From contig CBDUQI010000164.1 in NCBI GenBank assembly GCA_965369325.1, positions 1-13,106 of the forward strand: 13,106 bases of DNA, in the 5' to 3' direction. The stretch comes from CBDUQI01 sp965369325 (GTDB lineage: Bacteria; Pseudomonadota; Gammaproteobacteria; Steroidobacterales; JBCBZW01). How positions within the stretch are numbered: position 1 is the stretch's first letter; each line of letters opens with the position of its first letter. The notes below the pieces were generated by a model. That model worked only from the letters and a program-made list of their open reading frames with translations, did not search any database and was not told the origin of the DNA. Position numbers and translations under genes: made by a program. This document shows, in pieces, positions 1 through 6,158 of the stretch.

Positions 1-537
1 ATCGGGCACCTGGGCGAGTATCGCGATCGCCTGGGCGCTGCGGCAGACCAGGACGCACAGTTCTACGCACGCGCGGACAACCTGCGCGAATGGCTGGAAC
101 TGCTGGAAAAGCGCCTGGGCGGTTACACCCAGCAGCTGACCGCCAGTGTCGGCCAGCGGCGGGTCAACACCAATCTGGCGGGCGACCCCTCCGCCGCCAA
201 TTCCACACCGCAGCCGGGCGATATCGTGGTGAAGACGCCCTGGTATCTCATCGACGATGTTTTCTTTGAGGCACGCGGCGCATCCTGGGCATTGATTCAT
301 CTGCTACGCGCGGCCGAGTTTGATTTCGCCGAAGTGCTGGAGAAGAAAAACGCGACCACCAGCCTGCGCCAGATTATCCGTGAGCTGGAAGCCAGCCAGC
401 AGGGGCTGCGTAGCCCGGTGATACTCAACGGCTGGGGCTTCGGCCTGTTCGCCAATCACTCCCTGGTGATGGCCTCCTATCTGGCGCGTGCCAACTCCGC
501 CGTGATCAATTTACGCGAGCTCCTGGCGCAGGGTTAA
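1..537 (+). CDS. DUF2333 family protein, C-terminal part (partial)
   Basis: The frame is open from the first base of the window and stops at 535-537, giving 178 residues of a gene whose start lies to the left. The downstream half carries the features I associate with the DUF2333 family: a DDVFFEARG-type segment followed by an ALIHLL helix, then SLRQIIRELEASQ, SPVILNGWGFGLFANHS and SLVMASYLARANSAVINLRELL near the end. Members are uncharacterised inner-membrane-anchored proteins, mostly of gammaproteobacteria, usually with one N-terminal membrane segment, which would lie outside the window. The first 60 visible residues are charged and helical. The C-terminus ends ELLAQG, as a complete family member would, so the gene is cut only by the window edge. 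Function is unknown. Family assignment comes from recalled sequence similarity, not a search. Confidence 0.85.
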   Translation: MGHLGEYRDRLGAAADQDAQFYARADNLREWLELLEKRLGGYTQQLTASVGQRRVNTNLAGDPSAANSTPQPGDIVVKTPWYLIDDVFFEARGASWALIHLLRAAEFDFAEVLEKKNATTSLRQIIRELEASQQGLRSPVILNGWGFGLFANHSLVMASYLARANSAVINLRELLAQG

Positions 538-556
538 GCCCCGCGCCGTGCGGGTT

Positions 557-609
557 GCGGGCGGCGGTTTCCACCCGCCCGCCTGTGGCACACCCCGCTG
601 TGCGCCACA
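557..609 (+). other. Two GC-rich hairpins downstream of the DUF2333 gene
   Basis: Twenty bases after the stop, an 8-bp perfect stem (557-564 with 575-582) encloses a 10-base loop. It is followed at once by a second hairpin (584-592 with 599-609), which pairs through TGTGGC/GCCACA and a short TGT/ACA-type extension with a 2-base bulge. There is no T-run, so these are not a canonical intrinsic terminator. They may still end or stabilise the DUF2333 transcript. Confidence 0.35.
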
Positions 610-689
610 TATCCGCCCGGCTATGCGGCCTACCAATACCCCCGCGCACATCGATTCTGGCGTCTTTGCTGCAGCTGCAAACACACTTA

Positions 690-764
690 GAATCATTTTA
701 AATTTGAAAACAACAACTTACGCAACCTGTTGCGCTTGGCCCCAACCCTGCGGTGCGCAATAAT
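690..764 (+). promoter_or_regulatory. Candidate sigma70 promoter of the EF-G2 gene
   Basis: TTGGCC at 736-741 and AATAAT at 759-764 are separated by exactly 17 bases and match the -35 and -10 consensus at 4 and 5 of 6 positions. An AT-rich stretch (about 690-717) lies just upstream and could serve as an UP element. The -10 is about 45 bases from the ATG at 809. The arms TTGCGC (730-735) and GCGCAA (755-760) flank the spacer, and CGCAAC-CT-GTTGCG (721-734) forms a second short palindrome, so a repressor site overlapping the promoter is possible. The promoter is inferred by eye. Confidence 0.45.
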
Positions 765-808
765 CAAAGACGCCTGAAAACTTTTCTGGGAGACAAAGGA
801 GGGCGCAC

Positions 809-2851
809 ATGGCTCAGTACTCCCTCGACGACATCCATACACTGGCTCTCGTCGGACACGCGGGCGCTGGCAAAACCTTGCTAGCCGAAGCGCTTTTGCA
901 TAACGGTGGCGCGATCAACACGAAGGGCTCTATCGCCCGGGGCAGCACAGTCTGCGATTACGACCCGCTGGAAAAGAAACACCATCACAGCTTAGACACC
1001 TCAGTCTGCAGTCTCGATTACAAAGGCAAGCACATTACGCTGCTCGACACGCCGGGATACCCCGACCTGATCGGGCGCGCGTTAGCCGTGCTGCCAGCGG
1101 TTGAGACAGTCGCCATCGTGGTGAACGCCTCCTCGGGCATCGAAGCGGTGACTCAGCGCATGATGAATGCTGCGCGCAGAAGGGGGCTGTGCCGCATTAT
1201 CATCATCAACCATATAGATTCGGATGAGACCAACCTGCACGCGTTGTTGCGTGAGATCCGCGATACCTTCGGCAAGGAATGTCTGCCGATGAACCTGCCG
1301 GCCAAGGGCCGGGAGGGTGTGGTGGACTGCTTCTTCGCGCCGGACGGCGCAGAGACCGACTTTGCCTCTGTCGCCGACGCGCACGAGGCGATTGTCGACC
1401 AGGTGGTAGAAGTGGACGAAGAACTCATGGCCACCTACCTGGATAAGGGCGAGGTCAGCGCCGAGCAGCTACACGACCCGTTTGAGAAAGCACTGCGCGA
1501 AGGGCATCTGGTGCCGGTCTGCTTTGTCTCGGCTGAGACCGGGGCCGGGGTACCGGAACTGCTCGAAGTACTGGCTAAACTAATGCCCAATCCAAAAGAG
1601 GGCAATCCGCCACATTTCTTTAAAGGCGAGAACGGCCTGGATGAAAACGTGATAGTGGCGCCGGAGGCGGACAAGCATCTGATCGCGCACGCGTTCAAGG
1701 TCAGCATCGATCCGTTCATGGGGCAAATGGGGGTGTTCCGTGTTCATCAGGGCACGGTCACGCCGGGCAGTCAGCTGTACGTGGGTGAGGCGCGCAAACC
1801 GATCAAGATCTCGCACCTTTACCGGCTGCAGGGCAACGAGCGCATTGAGGTAGAGCGTGGCCTGCCGGGCGATATCTGCGCCGTCGCCAAAATGGACGAC
1901 ATCCACTACAACTCGGTGCTGCACGATTCACCCGAGGACACGCTGCACCTGGAACCCATGGCCATCCCCGAGCCGATGGTGGGCTTGGCCATTGCACCAG
2001 CCAAGCGCGGCGATGAACAGAAGCTCTCAGAAGCACTGCACAAGCTGGAGGCCGAAGACCCCAGCGTGCGGATTGACCACAATGCAGCCACCAACGAGAC
2101 AGTCATTCGAGGCATGGGCGACCTGCATCTGCGATTGGTCCTTGAGCGAATGAAAGAGCGCTACAAACTTGATGTGCAGACCCGCCCACCCGCCATCGCA
2201 TACCGCGAGACCATCACCTGCAAGGCTGAAGGGCATCATCGGCATAAAAAGCAAACAGGTGGGGCGGGCCAGTTTGGCGAGGTGTTCCTGCGCATAGAAC
2301 CGTTACCGCGAGGTACCGGCTTCGAATTCGCCAGCGCAGTTGTTGGCGCCTCTATCCCCACCTCGTTAATCCCCGCGGTCGACAAAGGTGTACGTCAGGC
2401 GTTGGCCACCGGCGCAATTGCCGGCCATAAACTGCAGGACATCAAGGTGACCGTTTACGACGGCAAGCACCATCCAGTGGACTCGAAGGAGATTGCCTTT
2501 GCCACGGCCGGGCGCAAAGCCTTTATCGACGCCGTACTGAAGGCTCGCCCAATCATCCTGGAGCCCATCGTGCATCTGGATGTGACAGTGCCGGGGGATC
2601 GCATGGGCGATGTCACCGGCGACCTGTCCTCACGTCGCGGGCGCATTGTGGGCAACGTGGCACGCAGCAACCATCGCGTGGTGGTACAGGCCGAGGTACC
2701 GCTGGCGGAACTGGAGGAGTACCAGTCTCGACTTAAATCACTGACCGGCGGCGAAGGCACTTACACGCTGGAATTCAGTGGCTATGAGCCGGTACCGCCC
2801 GATGTGCAAAAGACATTGCGCGAAGCCTACAAGCCCGTTGAGGAAGACTAG
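809..2851 (+). CDS. Elongation factor G-like translational GTPase (EF-G2 subfamily)
   Basis: 680 residues, close to EF-G length. The G domain shows G1 GHAGAGKT (16-23), a switch I region of the EF-G-like type (GSTVCDYDPLEK, about 45-56, with Ser61 where canonical EF-G has the switch Thr), G3 DTPGY (80-84), G4 NHID (134-137) and G5 SAETG (241-245). Domain II follows (about 290-375), then domain III with GMGDLHLRLVLERMKE (about 435-450), domain IV with GGAGQFGEVF (about 484-493) and domain V with EPIVHLDVTVPGDRMG through SSRRGRIVG (about 585-615). Canonical EF-G moves tRNA and mRNA through the ribosome. EF-G2-type paralogs bind GTP and the ribosome, but their role is less clear and some lack full translocase or GTPase activity. 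The switch I wording marks this as the paralog rather than the str-operon fusA, and no rpsL/rpsG/tuf neighbours are present. A strong ribosome site (aaaggaggg, 795-803) lies 5 bases before the ATG. Odd point: the usual Lys of NKxD is His135 (codon CAT at 1211-1213). The gene stands alone and ends in a strong terminator. Confidence 0.93.
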   Translation: MAQYSLDDIHTLALVGHAGAGKTLLAEALLHNGGAINTKGSIARGSTVCDYDPLEKKHHHSLDTSVCSLDYKGKHITLLDTPGYPDLIGRALAVLPAVETVAIVVNASSGIEAVTQRMMNAARRRGLCRIIIINHIDSDETNLHALLREIRDTFGKECLPMNLPAKGREGVVDCFFAPDGAETDFASVADAHEAIVDQVVEVDEELMATYLDKGEVSAEQLHDPFEKALREGHLVPVCFVSAETGAGVPELLEVLAKLMPNPKEGNPPHFFKGENGLDENVIVAPEADKHLIAHAFKVSIDPFMGQMGVFRVHQGTVTPGSQLYVGEARKPIKISHLYRLQGNERIEVERGLPGDICAVAKMDDIHYNSVLHDSPEDTLHLEPMAIPEPMVGLAIAPAKRGDEQKLSEALHKLEAEDPSVRIDHNAATNETVIRGMGDLHLRLVLERMKERYKLDVQTRPPAIAYRETITCKAEGHHRHKKQTGGAGQFGEVFLRIEPLPRGTGFEFASAVVGASIPTSLIPAVDKGVRQALATGAIAGHKLQDIKVTVYDGKHHPVDSKEIAFATAGRKAFIDAVLKARPIILEPIVHLDVTVPGDRMGDVTGDLSSRRGRIVGNVARSNHRVVVQAEVPLAELEEYQSRLKSLTGGEGTYTLEFSGYEPVPPDVQKTLREAYKPVEED

Positions 2852-2857
2852 GCGCAA

Positions 2858-2888
2858 CGGGGGCCGGAAAGCACCGGCCCCCGTTTTT
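2858..2888 (+). terminator. Intrinsic terminator of the EF-G2 gene
   Basis: A perfect 10-bp GC-rich stem (2858-2867 with 2874-2883) with a 6-base loop (aaagca) is followed by TTTTT (2884-2888). It begins 7 bases after the stop codon, so it closes the EF-G2 transcript as a single-gene unit. Confidence 0.92.
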
Positions 2889-3066
2889 GTAAGCATCCAC
2901 CCTCTCATCAGTCCGCTCCAGACTATGGAAAATGGTCAATCCAACAATGTACCGTTTCCCACGCGGCGCCGGTTCCCGGTATGCTACGGCGTATGATGAG
3001 TGACGTTCACCGCAACTTTCGAACCGACCATAACAAGCACAACAGCGCTGCACCGGAGCCCCGACA

Positions 3067-3495
3067 GTGAGCCGCAGCGTAAAATTTCCAGTCGCTGTGC
3101 ACGTGTGCCTGGCCCTCGCGGTCTACCCGGACAAATTGGTGAGCTCGGAGCAACTGGCCAGCAGCGTCGACACCAATGCGGTGGTGATCCGGCGTATTCT
3201 TAAACGACTCAAGGAGGCCGGCCTGGTGCGCTCACATGGCGGCTCGCATGGCGGCTCAACACTTACGCGGACGGCCGAAAACATCACTCTGCTGGACATC
3301 TATCAGGCAGTGGAAGAATCGCCAAACTACGACGTTCACCGAGGCTGCACCACCTGCAGTATCGCCCGTGCCGTGACCTCCGCACTGCCGCGATTCTTTG
3401 AGCGCATGGAGGCGGAAAAACTCAAAGAGCTAAACAAGACCTCGCTCAAATCGCTGCTGAAGGACGTCAACACCTTCTCGCCCGCCGCACTGTAG
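3067..3495 (+). CDS. Rrf2 family transcriptional regulator
   Basis: 142 residues, the usual length for Rrf2 proteins. It begins SRSVKFPVAVHVCLALA and continues with a winged helix-turn-helix (about 25-56; SEQLASSVDTNAVVIRRILKRL is typical), a glycine-rich wing (HGGSHGGSTLTR, 57-68) and the ENITLLDIYQAVEE helix (71-84) common to the family. It starts with GTG at 3067, behind a GGAG ribosome site (3055-3058) with 8 bases of spacing. Iron-sulfur members (IscR, NsrR, RsrR) use three cysteines in the loop after this helix. Here only C94 and C97 (CTTC) lie there, with C14 far away in sequence, so the classical three-Cys cluster ligand set is not present. It resembles the YwnA-like, non-canonical branch, which often senses thiol or electrophile stress. 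The likely target is its own promoter or the palindrome in front of the secreted-protein gene 199 bases downstream (inference). A TATGAT at 2992-2997 may be its -10; I could not find a convincing -35. Confidence 0.88.
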   Translation: MSRSVKFPVAVHVCLALAVYPDKLVSSEQLASSVDTNAVVIRRILKRLKEAGLVRSHGGSHGGSTLTRTAENITLLDIYQAVEESPNYDVHRGCTTCSIARAVTSALPRFFERMEAEKLKELNKTSLKSLLKDVNTFSPAAL

Positions 3496-3590
3496 CCGCC
3501 CTCCTGTCGCGCGCATCTGGGCGAGCGATCCGCCCTTCCCCCTGAGACCTCGGCATGGCTTGCCTCATATCGGATTGAGTCTATTGCCAA

Positions 3591-3618
3591 TTGTAACAGT
3601 GAGTGTTACCGTTACATT
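3591..3618 (+). promoter_or_regulatory. Promoter with inverted-repeat operator candidate
   Basis: GTAACA (3593-3598) and TGTTAC (3604-3609) form a perfect 6+6 palindrome around 5 bases. A further GTTACA (3611-3616) pairs with TGTAAC (3592-3597), so three related half-sites overlap. A weak promoter fits the same bases: TTGTAA (3591-3596), 16-base spacer, TACATT (3613-3618), each 4 of 6 to consensus. A protein bound to the palindrome would sit between -35 and -10 and block polymerase. The adjacent Rrf2 regulator is the obvious candidate, but this is inferred from position only. Confidence 0.45.
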
Positions 3619-3693
3619 TGATTGCCGCAGCGCAGTACCGCTGTGTTCGCTAACGCGCCCGGTCCGCCACCCAACCGAATCCGAGGGGACACC

Positions 3694-4485
3694 ATGATGA
3701 TGAATCTTTTTAAATCTAGTCGGTTACGCATAGCCCTGGTAACGACTACCGGCCTGTTCCTAAGTGCTGCGCCGGCATTCAGCGCAGACAATACGGCCAC
3801 TGCTGAGAGCCCCGTTTTCGCCGTCAGCCTGTTGAAAATGGCTTCGGATGGGCCATCGGCCGATCGGCGGTTTCAACGTTATCTGAACAAGACTGAGCGG
3901 ATTTTGAACCGTGTCGGCGGCAACTTTGTCACTGCGCCGATCGCGATGGATGGGCAGCACGCAGGCGCCGACGCTAGCACAATGGATTTTGACTACATCA
4001 CCATCGCGCAACTGCCCAATGACGCCAAACTTGGGCGTTACCTGCGCTCAGTAAAAGCACTGCATCTCACAGAAGCGAAGATATTCGCGCTCGAAAACCG
4101 CTTCTCAGCCACCGCCGTGCAAATCCCCTGGTTGGACGCGCCGTTGATTCCGGCCGAGGTGACACCGCGACCGGCACCCGCGATGATCCTGGTGAACGGC
4201 GCCACGCTCAAAGCGCAGTCCGACGCATTGCTAGAGGCGTATTTCAATTCAGCCACACAGGCAGCACCCGACACTCGCTACCTGGCCGTACTCAAGAAAC
4301 AAAAAGACTTGCGCGGCACCTACCCGCACGCCTTCTTAATGTTGTCAGAGTGGGCCGATGCGCAGAGCTTCGCCTCGGTACAGGCAGACCCACACTGGCA
4401 GGCGGCCCAGGCCGTACGTGAACAGGCGCTCACCAGCTTCTCCCAGGCTCGTGGGCAGTTGCTCACTGGCGACACCGAGCGCTAA
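3694..4485 (+). CDS. Secreted protein with two DUF1330/ABM-like domains
   Basis: 263 residues from the ATG at 3694, chosen because gagggg (3683-3688) lies 5 bases upstream and a clear Sec signal follows: basic start, hydrophobic IALVTTTGLFLSAAPAFS and an A-F-S-A cleavage area near residue 30. ATGs at 3697 and 3700 are also usable. An upstream TTG at 3622 would put the signal too far inside. The mature part looks like two copies of a ferredoxin-like alpha/beta barrel unit: the first from about 37 (FAVSLLKMASDGPSADRRFQRYL, then GGNFVTAP) and the second from about 162 (PAMILVNGATL through LSEWADAQSFASVQADPHW and a final helix). The last segment closely resembles the DUF1330/ABM pattern, in which a short residue run after a strand precedes an S/DPxxQxA helix. 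Such folds bind small hydrophobic ligands, haem or act as monooxygenases; no catalytic residues can be named here. It probably acts in the periplasm and may be controlled by the preceding Rrf2 gene. Domain call is inference. Confidence 0.72.
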   Translation: MMMNLFKSSRLRIALVTTTGLFLSAAPAFSADNTATAESPVFAVSLLKMASDGPSADRRFQRYLNKTERILNRVGGNFVTAPIAMDGQHAGADASTMDFDYITIAQLPNDAKLGRYLRSVKALHLTEAKIFALENRFSATAVQIPWLDAPLIPAEVTPRPAPAMILVNGATLKAQSDALLEAYFNSATQAAPDTRYLAVLKKQKDLRGTYPHAFLMLSEWADAQSFASVQADPHWQAAQAVREQALTSFSQARGQLLTGDTER

Positions 4486-4506
4486 ACAAGCGTCCAGGTG
4501 AGGAGC

Positions 4507-4619
4507 CATGCCCGCCCCCTCAGGCATGAAACGCTCACTCGCCAACATGCAACGTAGCTCACCCCAGGGGATACGTTGCAACCGGGGCGGGAGGCACACC
4601 ACCTGCGTGCCTCCCGCCC
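4507..4619. terminator. Hairpin cluster between convergent genes
   Basis: Three successive hairpins lie between the convergent stops at 4485 and 4648. The first is a 6-bp stem (4507-4512 with 4523-4528). The second is a perfect 9-bp stem (4548-4556 with 4572-4580). The third is a perfect 13-bp GC-rich stem (4585-4597 with 4607-4619) with a 9-base loop. Only a short TTT follows the third hairpin on the + strand, and no T-run follows on the - strand. The last is strong enough to act as a bidirectional terminator or RNA 3' stabiliser, but T-tail support is weak. Confidence 0.5.
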
Positions 4620-4647
4620 GCCTTTCAGACCCAACGCTCGCGCGGAC

Positions 4648-6030
4648 TTAAGATAGGGCTTGTGCCCGTGCCGGCACGGGCAAGCTGTTGCCACGCCGGT
4701 CAGCACGACGACGCCCGTCCCGGGCAATCTTACGCAGTCGCGCCAGATACTCCCCGTAGTCCACCTGCATGGTGTGGCGTGCCGCGTGATCCTGATAGCG
4801 GCGCCGCATCGCCGCATGCTCCCGGCCCATCTGCGCACCCATCTGCTCGGCCGAGGGCAGCGTGAGCCGCCCTAACAAGTACTCGCCGATCAGCTTCGCC
4901 TGCGCTTCGGCAATCGGCATAATCGCACCCAAAGGCTGGCATAGGCCGACAAAGTACAAACCGTCGACGTCAGGCTTGATCATGCGCTGCCACAAGGGCA
5001 GATCGTTGTTGGGGGCGTTGATAAAGTCCGGTGCAAAAAACGGAAAACTCACGTGGTAGCCGGTGCACCAGATAATCACATTCACCTGCTCCTGCGAACC
5101 GTCGGTAAAGCGCACCTGATCGCCCAGCAAGCGCTCAACGCCTGGGCGCGGCAGCACGTCGCCGTTACCAATCCCCAAGTAAATCTCCTGACTGACCGTG
5201 GGGTGTGCCTGCAACAGACGCTGCTTTGGCCGGGGCAGACCCCGCGTCCAAGGGACGCCTGCGTTTACCCGCACCAGTGTCTCTACCAGCAGGTTGTTCC
5301 ACTGCCACGGCAACCAGTGGGGCAATTGCGGCATCCGCGTCAGCGGCACCCCGAACACATACTTGGGCATCACCCAAGTGCCGGTGCGCGCGGATAAAAA
5401 AAGTTTCCGTGCGATGCCGGGCCGGGCCAACTCGCAGGCGATGTCCATGGCGCTGTTACCCATCCCCACCACCAGCACATTTTTGCCCGCAAAGGCGATT
5501 GGATCGGACGGGTTGATATACCTGTGTGAGTGGATCTGGGTGCCATCGAACTGCCCAGGATAGGCCGGCTCGGGCCAACGCGGATTCCAGTGGTGACCGT
5601 TGGCGACGATCAGCGCATCATAAAAGCGCAGCTCCTCGCCAGCGCTACCGCCGTTGATCTGCACTTCCCACACACCATCATCGCGCCGCGCAGCACGCGT
5701 CACCTCGGTGTTGAAGGTAATAGACCCACGCAGATCAAAGTGCTCAACGTAATCGTTAAAGTACTCAAAAATGCGCTTATGCCCAGGAAAGTCGGCGGTC
5801 TCCGGCGGCATTCGATAATCGGCGTACGACATCATCTGCGAGTCGGTATTGATGTGCAGGGATTCGTAGGCGGCCGACATACCGTTGGGGTTGCGAAAAC
5901 ACCAGTTACCGCCGATCTGCGAACTGCGTTCGAAACAATCGAACGGAAACTGCCGTTCGAGCAACGCTTTGACCACCGGAATACCGCTGGAACCTGCGCC
6001 GATGACACATACTCTGGGCAGCCTCTGCAT
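4648..6030 (-). CDS. Flavin-containing monooxygenase (FMO family)
   Basis: 460 residues. It shows the N-terminal FAD-binding GAGSSG (11-16), the family signature FxGxxxHxxxY as FDGTQIHSHRY (161-171), the NADPH-binding GMGNSA (189-194) and a CTGY motif (322-325, the ATGY equivalent that joins domains). A tyrosine rather than tryptophan ends the signature, which points to class B FMO rather than Baeyer-Villiger type. FMOs use NADPH and oxygen to form a flavin C4a-hydroperoxide that oxidises soft nucleophiles such as amines and sulfides. Bacterial members include trimethylamine monooxygenase, but nothing here fixes the substrate. The last 60 residues form a basic, hydrophilic tail, and the CDS end contains an 18-bp perfect palindrome. 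The ribosome site before the ATG at 6030 is weak. It lies 128 bases downstream of the permease gene on the same strand, with no clear terminator between, so co-transcription is possible. Confidence 0.9.
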   Translation of the reverse strand: MQRLPRVCVIGAGSSGIPVVKALLERQFPFDCFERSSQIGGNWCFRNPNGMSAAYESLHINTDSQMMSYADYRMPPETADFPGHKRIFEYFNDYVEHFDLRGSITFNTEVTRAARRDDGVWEVQINGGSAGEELRFYDALIVANGHHWNPRWPEPAYPGQFDGTQIHSHRYINPSDPIAFAGKNVLVVGMGNSAMDIACELARPGIARKLFLSARTGTWVMPKYVFGVPLTRMPQLPHWLPWQWNNLLVETLVRVNAGVPWTRGLPRPKQRLLQAHPTVSQEIYLGIGNGDVLPRPGVERLLGDQVRFTDGSQEQVNVIIWCTGYHVSFPFFAPDFINAPNNDLPLWQRMIKPDVDGLYFVGLCQPLGAIMPIAEAQAKLIGEYLLGRLTLPSAEQMGAQMGREHAAMRRRYQDHAARHTMQVDYGEYLARLRKIARDGRRRADRRGNSLPVPARAQALS

Positions 6031-6158
6031 CTTGTCGTATTACCCGCTTTTGTTCCGGCAAACGGGCATTATCGATCATATTGGCGTGCGCCGCGACGGC
6101 CGAAGCGCGGTGCCGCACCGGGATAGCGCAACTGGCGGGGCAAACACCGGCGAGGTGC

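Noticed and set aside
3519..3540. GGGCG/CGCCC hairpin after the Rrf2 gene as a terminator
   Set aside because: The stem is only 5 bp and the tail is TTCCCC, too weak to call.
4648..6030. Baeyer-Villiger monooxygenase
   Set aside because: The signature ends HxxxY rather than HxxxW(P/D), which fits the FMO class.
5530..6126. 198-residue open frame on the + strand opposite the monooxygenase
   Set aside because: It lies antisense to the conserved FAD-binding part of the monooxygenase and has no motif or ribosome site of its own.
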